Part shown: positions 44,700-53,893 of the stretch, piece after piece
Numbering within the stretch: position 1 is the stretch's first letter
How the letters are laid out: the number at the start of each line of letters is the position of its first letter
Assembly (NCBI GenBank): GCA_020832235.1
Contig: JAFIEZ010000007.1
Coordinates: 1 to 64,000 of the forward strand
Direction of reading: 5' to 3'
Length of the DNA stretch: 64,000 bases
Origin: Bacteroidota bacterium
GTDB taxonomy: Bacteria; Bacteroidota; Rhodothermia; Balneolales; HLUCCA01
Translations under genes and position numbers: made by a program
Notes under the pieces: generated by a model
What the model was told of the DNA's origin: nothing
The model's input: the letters and a program-made list of their open reading frames with translations, nothing else
Database searches by the model: none

Positions 44700-44989
44700 G
44701 GGCGTCCTGTTTTAGCAATGAGGGTTCTAGTGGATGGTCGTGCTATGAGAGCCGGCTACTGAGGTTTTGATGTGTATTACAACACGCTGCCTCAACAACG
44801 TCTATGCTGACGGGAGAAATGTAAAATAGGAGATTTCTTGCGATTTATAAACTGACATGCGTGTTCGGTGAATATTTCGGAAGTAAACGGGGGTTGTTGT
44901 GATGTTCTTATCGGGGTATATTCCGTTACATCTACAAGTAAAAAAAATCGCACCAGCGATCTAAACAGCCACGAAACCACCTGTATTGT

Positions 44990-45862
44990 ATGAAATTAAC
45001 GTACCTCGCATCATGTATTCTGTTCCTGTTGGTAGCCTGCAGCTCTCCGCAACAAATCGATTTTGAACAGCTTGAGGCCGAGCTTCGAGAAAAAGCGAAT
45101 GCTTTTGCCGGTGATGCCGGTATACATTTTAAACACATACCAACCGGCCGGGAAATTGCCATCAATGCCGATACCCTATTTCCAACCGCCAGTACCATTA
45201 AAGTACCTCTGGCTGTACGTATAGCTGAACTGGTTGATGAAGGCGTATTGCATTACGACAGCCTGCACGTCTATGAAGACCGATTGTTTTACCCCGGGTC
45301 GGATCTGGTTGGAGCAATGCGGGAGGGCGAAACGATATCATTGCGGAAAATGGTTTTTCTGAGCCTTTCGTTTAGCGATAATACGGCCAGCTTGTGGATG
45401 CAGGAGCTGGGTGGTACCGGTACGATGGTCAACGAAGCCATGGCCCGTCTCGGATTGGAACATACCCGTGTGAACTCAAGAACGGACGGTCGTCAGGATG
45501 ACTTTCGCCGTTATGGTTGGGGTCAGACAACGCCCCGTGAAATGTCACAGCTTATGGAAATGATTTTCAGAGGTGAGGTGATTAACGAGGCACGTAGTGA
45601 GGAGTTATACAGACTTTTGTCAAAAACACTGTGGGATGAAACAGGTATTGCCCCTATTCCCAATACGGTAAATGTGGCCTCTAAACAGGGTTCCGTGCGT
45701 GCTTCAAAATCGGAGACCATGGTCGTGAATGCTCCCGGTGGAGACTATATCCTCACGGTTATAACAAAAAATCAGGAAGACAGGTCCACAGGTAGTGAGA
45801 ACGAGGGGTTTGTGCTGATCAGAGACGTTTCCCGGATGATTTGGGAGGCTGTTGGAGAGTAA
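44990..45862 (+). CDS. Class A beta-lactamase-like lipoprotein
   Basis: 290 residues with lipobox VAC at Cys17. Active-site motifs of the serine beta-lactamase/DD-peptidase fold are present: S68-x-x-K71 (TASTIK), SDN at 129-131 (SFSDNTAS) and KQG at 232-234 (KTG in classical enzymes). The omega-loop Glu166/Asn170 pair is not recognisable in its expected place (RTDGRQDDFRRYG), so a slow, PBP-like or other serine hydrolase activity is more likely than efficient beta-lactamase action. Membrane anchored. Monocistronic. Confidence 0.85.
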   Translation: MKLTYLASCILFLLVACSSPQQIDFEQLEAELREKANAFAGDAGIHFKHIPTGREIAINADTLFPTASTIKVPLAVRIAELVDEGVLHYDSLHVYEDRLFYPGSDLVGAMREGETISLRKMVFLSLSFSDNTASLWMQELGGTGTMVNEAMARLGLEHTRVNSRTDGRQDDFRRYGWGQTTPREMSQLMEMIFRGEVINEARSEELYRLLSKTLWDETGIAPIPNTVNVASKQGSVRASKSETMVVNAPGGDYILTVITKNQEDRSTGSENEGFVLIRDVSRMIWEAVGE

Positions 45863-46032
45863 TCGCTTATTTTCCGGTGCATTTCGAGGAACTGCTCATT
45901 CCACTGTAGACAGATAAGACACGCATCATTTAAGGCTAAGATTCACTTTCGCCATGGATGTACTGTTCCCCTGACCTCGAATCTCTTCTTTAATGCGTGT
46001 TTCAGTGCTTTGAGCGGATGCAGATGAACCTG

Positions 46033-46557
46033 TCAGCTGCGTGCAGGTGACAGGGCAGGAACATATCGCTGAGCCAGTTCAAATCCGCCGAAAAATACAC
46101 CGGTAAATACTAAGTCCCCGGCAAGTGTATTGTGGAAGAACGGAATAGCAGCAGTGTAGCTCATCATGAGACCTTCAAGTGTGAGCGGATAAAATACGCC
46201 TCCTCCTGAAATCCACACAGCAAAGTTGGTCACGAGGAAAAACAGGATAGAGCCGCTTAAAGCACCGGCAACCACAGTTCCGAACGTTTTTTTGCGTGAT
46301 ACCAGAATACCAATTCCAACCATAGCGATGAAGCAAAGATAGACAGCCCACATCAGACCGTGGAAGCCCAAAAATAGGTCTGAAATTAACATGGCTGCCA
46401 GTGGCAACAGAAATGCCAGTCGCTTGTCGGCGAAATATGCACCACCGAACATGGCCATAGCCGCGACCGGTGCAAAATTAGGAGGGGTAGGCAGGAAGCG
46501 GAACAGTGCTGCAACGGCTATAATGACGATAATGGTGATAATGCGTGGATTTAACAT
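46033..46557 (-). CDS. DUF6580-family membrane protein (ECF-transporter S-component-like)
   Basis: 174 residues with five or six hydrophobic helices and family patches PNFAPVAAMAMFGGAYFADKRLAFLLPLAAMLISDLFLG, LVTNFAVWISGGG and FFHNTLAGDLVFTGVFFGGFEL. Such proteins resemble substrate-binding parts of vitamin transporters, yet no ATPase or T-component gene is near, and no cobalamin riboswitch was found upstream. The substrate remains unknown. Confidence 0.8.
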   Translation of the reverse strand: MLNPRIITIIVIIAVAALFRFLPTPPNFAPVAAMAMFGGAYFADKRLAFLLPLAAMLISDLFLGFHGLMWAVYLCFIAMVGIGILVSRKKTFGTVVAGALSGSILFFLVTNFAVWISGGGVFYPLTLEGLMMSYTAAIPFFHNTLAGDLVFTGVFFGGFELAQRYVPALSPARS

Positions 46558-46637
46558 ATGTCCCTGTATTGCTTGTAGCTTGATTAAAAAAGAAAATAGA
46601 AGTTACGATGTAATAAAAAAAATTGGTGACGAAACAA

Positions 46638-47384
46638 TTAGAATGTACCGGGAGCTCCGAACGTATTGGTTGCGGCAACACGATTGGTAGAAGGTTTCCA
46701 GTAAACGGTTATTTCGTCACTCATTGAACGGCCAAACTCGTCTATAATTACCAAGTCAAACACGGTAACAGGTCTTTCAAACGGAGTTTCGTCATATATG
46801 TCTTCGAATTCATAGACTCTGATTGCATAACCGTTTGACGCGGGAACCTGATTGATTATTCTTCGATTCAGGTGGTCGCGTATGGCGTACTCGTCTATTC
46901 GTAAAAAAGCAAGATCATCACGAACGACAACTAAGGAAGTTATAATGGTGTCGAAACCAGCCTCCCGGAGACCTCTTTCCAGAACGATATTACGTGTACT
47001 TAACTGAGCTGTTATCGTCTCGTGTTGACCATCCCCGTTCATATCAACAGATGGGATGATGAGAATGTTTTCAGGTAACGGTCGTGCGGGAACAGTTCCC
47101 GAGCTAGCCTCAGGCCCATACGCTTGTGCCAGGTCTAGCAAAGGCATCAGGCGGGGGTGTAGTGGCTGGGCATCCAAAGTCTCGGTCTCTTCCGTCTGAG
47201 CGGGTGTAGGTTGTGGTAAGTTCAAAACTCTGTTCATCAACACACCCGCAATAACAACTACCACAAGAACTCCGGAGACAATAATGCTCATAACTCGTTG
47301 CTGCGCTTTCTTCCTGCTGGAAGATTTGCGTTTCCGACGCTTGCCAGTAACTATTTTTTTCTTTCGGCGTTTAATTTCTGCCAT
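46638..47384 (-). CDS. Single-pass membrane protein of unknown function
   Basis: 248 residues. The N terminus is very basic (KRRKKKIVTGKRRKRKSSSRKKAQQR), followed by one hydrophobic span (MSIIVSGVLVVVVIAGVLMN, about 32-51), so the C-terminal part is probably outside the membrane. That part begins with proline-rich sequence, has a Ca2+-loop-like DMNGDGQHE near residue 115, and beta-rich sequence to the end (TVFDLVIIDEFGRSMSDEITVYW). No family recognised. The DUF6580 gene is 80 bp downstream. Confidence 0.6.
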   Translation of the reverse strand: MAEIKRRKKKIVTGKRRKRKSSSRKKAQQRVMSIIVSGVLVVVVIAGVLMNRVLNLPQPTPAQTEETETLDAQPLHPRLMPLLDLAQAYGPEASSGTVPARPLPENILIIPSVDMNGDGQHETITAQLSTRNIVLERGLREAGFDTIITSLVVVRDDLAFLRIDEYAIRDHLNRRIINQVPASNGYAIRVYEFEDIYDETPFERPVTVFDLVIIDEFGRSMSDEITVYWKPSTNRVAATNTFGAPGTF

Positions 47385-47617
47385 CTGTTGTTGTGGCTGA
47401 TTACTAGTTTGTTACAAGTAGTAAAAATAGTGTTATATCTCAGCAAATTAAAGTAGAAATGCGAGCTCAATCAAGAGTTCGCATTTCCAGGCAAATGATA
47501 ACGATACAGGTAGTTGTACGCGGGAATTCGAGAGATAATTACCTATTTGAGAAGCTTCTGAAAACGTTATATTCGATTAAAATTAGCAGTCAGAGAGTCG
47601 TGCTCAGTACACGTAAC

Positions 47618-48229
47618 TTACTTGGTACGGGTTACTTCCAGAAAGATGTCGATGTTTACATCCTCGCCAACTACAGCAGTTTGTACAAAGCTGCCGCTGC
47701 CTACACCGTACTCGAGTCTGCTGAGCGAGGTATTGGCTTCAAAGCCAGCCACAAGTGTATTCTCGCGCATGGGATGGTCCATAACCCCGAGAAGACGAAA
47801 TGGTAGTTCTATGGTTTTGCTCACGTCGCGAATGGTCAATTCACCGGTGGCAATAAACTCATTGTCACCAGCGGCACGGATATCAGTACTTCTGAAGGTC
47901 ATTTCCGGCCAGGTAGTCACCTCGAAGAAGTCCGGATCACGAAGGTGTTCGTCGCGACGGGTGTTTTGTGTGTTTACACTGCTTACATCGATGGTTACAT
48001 CAATTTTACTACCCGCAAGATTTTCGGGATCGAAGTGGATAGCGCCCGACCAGCGCTCAAATGTTCCCGGAACCGGTGTGAAGAAATGGCGGATGTTGAA
48101 TTTTACAGAACTGTGAGCTGCATCGATGGTCCATTCCGCCGCGGCAGGGGTTCCATGGTGATCGTTTCCGTTGGCAAAAGCTGTAGCACTCAACAAGAAG
48201 GCGAGGGCGATAGTAAGCAGAAATTTCAT
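47618..48229 (-). CDS. YceI-family periplasmic protein
   Basis: 203 residues with a signal peptide (KFLLTIALAFLLSATAFA) and the YceI lipocalin-like barrel: WTIDAAHSSVKFNIRHFFTPVPGTF, GAIHFDPENLAGSKIDVTIDVSSVNTQNTRRDEHLRDPDFF and ELTIRDVSKTIELPFRLLG. Members bind polyisoprenoids or amphipathic compounds. It is upstream of nothing on its strand and divergent from mutS; an 18-bp palindrome lies 25 bp before its start. Confidence 0.9.
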   Translation of the reverse strand: MKFLLTIALAFLLSATAFANGNDHHGTPAAAEWTIDAAHSSVKFNIRHFFTPVPGTFERWSGAIHFDPENLAGSKIDVTIDVSSVNTQNTRRDEHLRDPDFFEVTTWPEMTFRSTDIRAAGDNEFIATGELTIRDVSKTIELPFRLLGVMDHPMRENTLVAGFEANTSLSRLEYGVGSGSFVQTAVVGEDVNIDIFLEVTRTK

Positions 48230-48253
48230 TATAGATGGTTTCTTTTTGGTTAA

Positions 48254-48271
48254 TATTTGTTGAAACAAATA
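48254..48271. promoter_or_regulatory. Palindrome in the yceI/mutS intergenic region
   Basis: TATTTGTTGAAACAAATA has perfect 8-bp arms (TATTTGTT / AACAAATA) around GA. It lies 25 bp upstream of the yceI-like start and 76 bp before mutS, where a repressor or activator could act on either promoter. Operator status is inferred. Confidence 0.4.
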
Positions 48272-48346
48272 ACTTAGTGTTACGGCATGCAACGTGCATG
48301 AAACTGGACTTCGTTCCCGTGGTTCTTTTTTTATAAATTTCATGCT

Positions 48347-51166
48347 ATGGCAAAATCCAATGCAACCACACCGCTGATGCGGCAGTATTTCGAAATCAAA
48401 GACAAACATCCCGGAACTATACTCTTATTCCGGGTGGGTGATTTCTATGAAACCTTCGCAGATGATGCGATTTTGGTGAGTAAAGAGCTGGGCATCACGC
48501 TTACCAAGCGCAATAATGGAGGCGACATGACGCCACTAGCAGGGTTCCCATACCATGCGCTGGATACCTACATGCCCAAGCTGATCAAGCGGGGACATCG
48601 GGTGGCGGTCTGTGAACAGACCGAGGATCCGGCCACGGCCAAGGCGCAAAAGCGCAAAATTGTAGAGCGGGAAGTCACCGAAATCATGACTCCCGGCGTT
48701 ACGCTCAGCGACAAATTGCTCGAACATAAACGCAATAACTTTCTCGCCGCTGTTCATATAGATGGTCAGACAGCCGGCGTGGCCTTCAGCGATGTTTCAA
48801 CAGGGGAATTGGCCCTCACACAGATGCGTCGCGACGCTCTGCCTTCGTTTCTGAACTCTATTTTGCCCTCGGAGCTGTTGCTTTCCAAAAAACTAAAGGC
48901 CCTGGCCGCCGATCAGTTTGCCGGTTACATCATCACCTTTGTCGACGACTGGATTTTCGAAGGGGAATACGGATATGGCCTGCTGCTCGATCACTTTAAA
49001 ACGCATTCTCTCAAAGGATTCGGCGTGGAAGAACTGGCCGTTGCCCGCGTAGCTGCCGGAGCCTTGCTCCATTATGTGAAGGAGAATCAGAAGGCGTCTC
49101 TGGCACAGATTCGACGGATTTACGCCTTCGAGAATACCGATTTTATGATGCTGGATGCCTCCACCAAACGCAACCTGGAGCTCACCGCCAGTCTGCAGGA
49201 GGGGGGCAGTGAAGGCACGCTTATTTCGATTTTAGATGAAACCCGAACGCCCATGGGCGGTCGGCTCCTGCGTCGGTGGATTATGCGTCCGCTCAAGCGC
49301 CTAATTGAAATTCAGCACCGCCTCGATGCGGTGGAAGTGTTGCACAACGACCACGAACTCCGATCTGAGCTGCGCGAACAGCTCAAACAAATCGGGGACC
49401 TGGAACGCCTCATGTCTAAGGTCATGGTCGGCCGGGCAAATGGTCGTGACCTTGTGCAATTAAAACGATCTCTTGAGCAAATTCCCCTGCTTAAGGAATC
49501 GCTTGAAGGTCAGACCGACCACATGCTGCACATTATCAATGCCCGTTTGCAAGCGATTGATGCGCTCCAGCAAGACATTCAGGAAACCCTGGTTGATGAA
49601 CCTCCGGCTTCTGTGCGGGATGGTGGACTTATACGGGACGGATACCATGAAGAGCTGGAGGAATTACGCGATATCACCCGGAACGGAAAAGAATACATCG
49701 CCCGCATCCAGAAAGGACTTATCGAAAAAACGGGCATTAATTCTCTGAAACTGGGTTACAACAAAGTCTTTGGCTATTACATTGAAGTCACCAATTCCCA
49801 CAAGGAGAAGATTCCGGAGTACTTCATCCGCAAGCAGACTTTGGTGAATGCCGAGCGATACATTACCCCTGAGCTCAAAGAAATTGAAGAGAAAATTCTT
49901 TCGGCAGAAGAACGCATTGTTGTCCTGGAGGCCCGTTTATTTGAAGAATTGTGTATTCGAATAACCGAATATGCGGATGCTGTCTATGATAATGCCCAAT
50001 CCATTGCTATGCTTGATGTACTTCAGGGTCTTGCCGAAATTTCGGTAACCCGAGGCTATTGTAAGCCCGAAGTGCACGAAGGTAGCGAGCTGGACATTAA
50101 AGCAGGTCGGCATCCCGTGGTTGAGCGGTTTATGCCCATCGGCGAGACGTTCATTCCCAACGACATCTACCTCGATAATTCCACTGAGCAGATTATGATT
50201 ATCACCGGTCCTAACATGGCCGGTAAGAGTATCATTCTTCGTCAGACCGGACTGATCGTGCTGTTGGCTCAGATTGGCAGTTTTGTGCCCGCAACCCAGG
50301 CCCGAATCGGCATGGTGGATAAAATTTTTACCCGTGTGGGAGCCTCCGATAACCTGGCTGCCGGTGAAAGTACCTTTCTGGTGGAAATGAACGAGGCGGC
50401 CAATATTCTGAATAATGCCACGCCCGATTCCCTCATTTTGCTGGACGAAGTTGGCAGGGGAACGTCCACCTTCGACGGACTGTCTATTGCCTGGTCGCTG
50501 GCCGAGTACCTGCACAATCAGCCCGATGTTGCTGCCAAAACACTCTTTGCCACGCATTATCATGAACTTAACGAATTGGAATCGCTCTACGAACGTATCG
50601 TGAATTTCAATGTTCAGGTGCGAGAGCACAACGGCAAGGTTATCTTTTTAAGGAAGCTTGTAAGGGGGGGGACCGACCACAGTTACGGAATTCAGGTGGC
50701 ATCCATGGCCGGACTCCCCGATACCGTTATTCGCCGGGCACGCGAGATATTAACCAACCTGGAACGGCACAGTCTGGATATCACCAATAAAAATGGAACC
50801 GCCGGTGCGGATGGAGGCGCGGATGAAGGCGCTGATGGAGGCGCTGATGGAGGTGTTACCGCAGGTGCTATCACAGGCGCGGATGCAGGTGCGGATGCTA
50901 TCCTTGATGCACAAAAAGATACAGGCAACGTCGCCCCAAATCAATCGGCGCCCGATAAGGTCGCCACCGCCCGTGCCGCCACCCGAAAAGCACTTCGGGA
51001 GGTGGAAAAGCAAGAAACGTTGCCTCAGCTAAGCCTGTTTGCCGGAACAACCGACCCCCGCTGGGAAACGATTAAAAATCGACTCGAAGGCGCCGAACCA
51101 AACCGAATGACACCCATCGAAGCCCTGCTGCTATTAACGGAGCTCAAACGCGAAATGAATTCATAA
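48347..51166 (+). CDS. mutS: DNA mismatch repair protein MutS
   Basis: 939 residues. N-terminal mismatch-contact motif FYETF (in LFRVGDFYETFADDA, about 27-41), connector and lever domains, and the ATPase with Walker A IITGPNMAGKS (about 622-632) and DEVGRGTSTFDGLSIAWSLAEYL. The C-terminal piece before TLPQLSLFAG contains an unusual linker at about 819-851 made of eight 12-bp units (GADG-like) not expected in MutS. The core is full length and looks functional; the linker lies after the ATPase. Start at 48347. Confidence 0.95.
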   Translation: MAKSNATTPLMRQYFEIKDKHPGTILLFRVGDFYETFADDAILVSKELGITLTKRNNGGDMTPLAGFPYHALDTYMPKLIKRGHRVAVCEQTEDPATAKAQKRKIVEREVTEIMTPGVTLSDKLLEHKRNNFLAAVHIDGQTAGVAFSDVSTGELALTQMRRDALPSFLNSILPSELLLSKKLKALAADQFAGYIITFVDDWIFEGEYGYGLLLDHFKTHSLKGFGVEELAVARVAAGALLHYVKENQKASLAQIRRIYAFENTDFMMLDASTKRNLELTASLQEGGSEGTLISILDETRTPMGGRLLRRWIMRPLKRLIEIQHRLDAVEVLHNDHELRSELREQLKQIGDLERLMSKVMVGRANGRDLVQLKRSLEQIPLLKESLEGQTDHMLHIINARLQAIDALQQDIQETLVDEPPASVRDGGLIRDGYHEELEELRDITRNGKEYIARIQKGLIEKTGINSLKLGYNKVFGYYIEVTNSHKEKIPEYFIRKQTLVNAERYITPELKEIEEKILSAEERIVVLEARLFEELCIRITEYADAVYDNAQSIAMLDVLQGLAEISVTRGYCKPEVHEGSELDIKAGRHPVVERFMPIGETFIPNDIYLDNSTEQIMIITGPNMAGKSIILRQTGLIVLLAQIGSFVPATQARIGMVDKIFTRVGASDNLAAGESTFLVEMNEAANILNNATPDSLILLDEVGRGTSTFDGLSIAWSLAEYLHNQPDVAAKTLFATHYHELNELESLYERIVNFNVQVREHNGKVIFLRKLVRGGTDHSYGIQVASMAGLPDTVIRRAREILTNLERHSLDITNKNGTAGADGGADEGADGGADGGVTAGAITGADAGADAILDAQKDTGNVAPNQSAPDKVATARAATRKALREVEKQETLPQLSLFAGTTDPRWETIKNRLEGAEPNRMTPIEALLLLTELKREMNS
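50804..50899. repeat. 12-bp degenerate tandem repeat, eight units, inside mutS
   Basis: Units of the type GGCGCTGATGGA run without gap from 50804 to 50899. They encode GADG/GADE/GAIT tetrapeptides. The 12-bp period keeps the frame on expansion or loss. Confidence 0.85.
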
Positions 51167-51265
51167 GCACCGATTAAGTTCGTATTTTTAGCACTCTATA
51201 CGAAAAGTGGAAAGACAACGGGTTGCTCGCACATCGCGGCTATCCGTGAATGCAATAAAATTACG

Positions 51266-52522
51266 ATGGGAAAAACCGAAATCATGGCTCCAGCCGGTGA
51301 CTGGGCCTCCTTTAATGCTGCCATTCAAGCCGGTGCCGACGCTATCTATTTTGGTGTCGAGCAACTGAACATGCGCGCCCGCGCTACCAATAACTTCACC
51401 CTGGATGACCTCCCGAAACTGGCCGAACTGGCCCAGGCGCATGGTGTAAAGACCTACCTCACCCTTAATACCATCCTCTATGATCACGACCTTCCGCTCA
51501 TGCGCAACGTGATTGATACCGTGAAATCATCCAGTATTACCGCCATAATTGCCGCCGATCAGGCAGCCATTTCCTACGCATTCTCCAAGGGCGTAGAGGT
51601 GCATATATCCACGCAAGTGAATATCTCCAATATCGAAATGGTTCGGTTTTATGCCCATTTCGCCGATGTGGTGGTGCTGGCCCGGGAGCTGAGTTTGCGT
51701 CAGATGAAACACATCGTAGACGGCATCCAACAGGAACAGATTAAAGGTCCTTCCGGCGAGCTGGTTCGTATCGAGGTTTTTGCCCACGGGGCACTTTGCA
51801 TGGCCGTTTCGGGTAAATGCTATCTCAGTCTGCATGCCTACAACTCCTCCGCCAACCGCGGCGCTTGTCGACAGAATTGCCGGCATAGCTATACCGTAGA
51901 GAGCACGGAAGATGGTACCACGCTGGAGGTGGATAATGAATACATCATGTCGCCAAAGGACCTGTGCACGCTCGGATTTATGGATGAGCTGCTGCATACC
52001 GGGGTAACCGTGCTCAAAATTGAGGGTCGCGGTCGTTCGCCGGAGTACGTTAAGACCGTAACGCGATGCTACAAGGAGGCCGCCGAAGCGGTTGAACAAG
52101 GCACTTTTACAGCCGAGAAGGTTACCCAATGGATGGAGCAGCTGGAATCGGTATATAATCGCGGATTCTGGGATGGATACTACCTCGGTCGCAGACTTGG
52201 GGAGTGGAGCACTGTGTATGGATCGGCTGCAAACCGGCAGAAAATCTTTGTGGGCAAAGTCCTGCATTATTATCCGAAAGCCGGTGTAGCCCACCTCCGC
52301 ATTAAGACCAAGGGGATTAAAGTGGGCGATCCGGTGCTGATCATTGGGGACACCACGGGCGTGGTGGAACTCACGGTAGAATCGGTTTATGTGGATGATA
52401 AACCTGCTGATAAGGCCGTTCATGGACAGGAATGTACCATTACGGTTGCCGAGAAAGTACGTGAGGGAGATAACCTGTATTTGTGGGAAACCCGCGAATC
52501 TGAAGCAGTGGTACCCGTATGA
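51266..52522 (+). CDS. trhP: U32-family tRNA hydroxylation protein (TrhP/YegQ-like)
   Basis: 418 residues. In known members TrhP adds the 5-hydroxyl to uridine 34 of tRNAs, using prephenate. It has the U32 TIM-barrel start (EIMAPAGDWASFNAAIQAGADAIYFG), LARELSLRQMKHI, and the four-cysteine cluster CMAVSGKC...CRQNC (about residues 174-210) shared by the family, then the C-terminal beta domain. Its stop overlaps the following ferredoxin start (ATGA). The pairing suggests the ferredoxin supplies electrons or a cluster; that link is inference. Orthology to TrhP rather than to another U32 group is likely but not certain. Confidence 0.8.
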   Translation: MGKTEIMAPAGDWASFNAAIQAGADAIYFGVEQLNMRARATNNFTLDDLPKLAELAQAHGVKTYLTLNTILYDHDLPLMRNVIDTVKSSSITAIIAADQAAISYAFSKGVEVHISTQVNISNIEMVRFYAHFADVVVLARELSLRQMKHIVDGIQQEQIKGPSGELVRIEVFAHGALCMAVSGKCYLSLHAYNSSANRGACRQNCRHSYTVESTEDGTTLEVDNEYIMSPKDLCTLGFMDELLHTGVTVLKIEGRGRSPEYVKTVTRCYKEAAEAVEQGTFTAEKVTQWMEQLESVYNRGFWDGYYLGRRLGEWSTVYGSAANRQKIFVGKVLHYYPKAGVAHLRIKTKGIKVGDPVLIIGDTTGVVELTVESVYVDDKPADKAVHGQECTITVAEKVREGDNLYLWETRESEAVVPV

Positions 52523-52740
52523 AAATCCTGTTTCATCGGTCAAAATGCATTGGATGCAACTACTGCGTAGAGCAGGCCCCACAACGCTGGCAGATGTCGA
52601 AACGCGACGGGAAATGCGTGCTGCTCGGTGGCAAGGAAAAAGGCGGAATGTTTCAAGTGGATGTGGGCGAGGCGGAACGGGAATCTATAGAGAAAGCCGT
52701 TTCGGTGTGCCCGGTTCATGTTATCCGAATTGCCCGGTAA
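52519..52740 (+). CDS. Single-cluster [4Fe-4S]-type ferredoxin coupled to the U32 protein
   Basis: 73 residues with CIGCNYC (Cys10, 13, 16) and SVCPVHVI (Cys64), the four ligands of one [4Fe-4S] cluster. Cys33 is an extra cysteine. It starts within the stop codon of the upstream hydroxylation gene, so it is made with it. Likely the electron donor for that enzyme; no other partner is adjacent. The gene is intact. Confidence 0.85.
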   Translation: MKILFHRSKCIGCNYCVEQAPQRWQMSKRDGKCVLLGGKEKGGMFQVDVGEAERESIEKAVSVCPVHVIRIAR

Positions 52741-52744
52741 ATAA

Positions 52745-52815
52745 TTACAGACTTCTCTCCAGGCTGTACAGGTTACCCTGCACGTTTACAGACTTCTCTC
52801 GAAGCGGTACGGTTT
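52745..52815. repeat. 41-bp imperfect tandem duplication after the ferredoxin stop
   Basis: TTACAGACTTCTCTC occurs at 52745 and again at 52786, followed in both by a similar GGCTGTACAGGTT/AGCGGTACGGTTT stretch. It lies between convergent genes. Confidence 0.7.
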
Positions 52816-52905
52816 GTGTAGTAAAACAAAAGCAGATTGAGATACGATTTACCATTGCTGGTGTGCCGTACGAAATGTCCGACGAGCGGGCCTGGTTGCC
52901 AGCAG

Positions 52906-53724
52906 CTACTCTACACGGAGATCGTAAATAGCACGGGTTAAATCCACAAATTCTAAAGGGGTGAGCTCCTCTGCGCGACGCGACAACCCTTGAGCCGCGG
53001 CAAAATCCGCTCTTGTTTCAGCATCCGGAAATCGCTCTACAAGAATGGATTTCAGCGCGTTAGATAGCGTTTTGCGCCGCTGATTAAATGCGGTACGTAC
53101 AACCATTTTGATTTTGCCGGCATCCACCTGGGTATCCAACCGTGTATTTTCCTGTGGTTCTGTGGAATGGTCGAAGGTGAGACGCACAACGGCACTTTCC
53201 ACATTCGGTTTTGGCGTAAACACATGCCTGGAAACACTGAAAAGGTACTCGGGCTTCGACCATAACTGCGTCTGCACGCTCAAAATGCCGTAATCTTTGG
53301 TGCGGGGCTTGGCTACCAGTCGTTCAGCGACCTCTTTCTGCATCATAAAAACGGCGGATGAAAACAGCTCCCGGCGATCCAGCACAGAAAAAAGAATAGG
53401 AGAGGTGATGTAATACGGAAGGTTCCCCACAACGCTGATGGGGGATGTGGCCAGTCCCTGCCAGTCGGTTTTCAGCACATCCTGCTCATGAATTGTAAGG
53501 TCTGGATACACGTCACGCAGGTAATCCACCGCACGCGAATCGATTTCAATAACTTCGAGGTCGGCATAGCGTTCCATGAGCAGACGCGTAAGGGCTCCGG
53601 TTCCCGGACCAATTTCCATGACCTTACCTCCGGGTACGGGCTCAACTGCATCCACGATTTTTCGGATGATGTTGGTGTCGGTCAGGAAGTGCTGACCCAG
53701 ACTTTTCTTTGGTTTTACCTGCAT
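52906..53724 (-). CDS. rsmA: 16S rRNA adenine dimethyltransferase
   Basis: Adds two methyl groups to each of two adjacent adenines near the 3' end of 16S rRNA (KsgA/RsmA). From ATG at 53724, 272 residues. Motifs: KKSLGQHFLTD (the start of the family), MEIGPGTGALTRLL (SAM site), VVGNLPYYITSPILF with the catalytic NLPY, and VRTAFNQRRKTLSNALKS. Full length and intact. Convergent with the ferredoxin gene. Confidence 0.95.
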   Translation of the reverse strand: MQVKPKKSLGQHFLTDTNIIRKIVDAVEPVPGGKVMEIGPGTGALTRLLMERYADLEVIEIDSRAVDYLRDVYPDLTIHEQDVLKTDWQGLATSPISVVGNLPYYITSPILFSVLDRRELFSSAVFMMQKEVAERLVAKPRTKDYGILSVQTQLWSKPEYLFSVSRHVFTPKPNVESAVVRLTFDHSTEPQENTRLDTQVDAGKIKMVVRTAFNQRRKTLSNALKSILVERFPDAETRADFAAAQGLSRRAEELTPLEFVDLTRAIYDLRVE

Positions 53725-53893
53725 CCTTAAATATACACCCTGCAATGCTCACAAACTGCTGTAAATATGTGCGCTGGTTGATGGAGGGTGGATTTCCCCG
53801 CGGAGGATGTTTGCAACTGTACTTGCCCGTTTTTTATAGTATATTCGAGGGCAACCCTAAATGCATTCGTTCACTTTTACTCTGGATAGCAGC

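Noticed and set aside
44700-44989. Mg2+ riboswitch upstream of mgtE
   Set aside because: No recognisable M-box features; the mgtE leader is short and unstructured by eye.
47459-47806. Plus-strand frame of 115 codons
   Set aside because: Overlaps the yceI-like gene on the other strand and has no motif.
51527-52582. Long minus-strand open frame (351 codons) opposite the U32 gene
   Set aside because: It lies wholly antisense to a clear TrhP-like gene with strong motifs; no ribosome site or family features.
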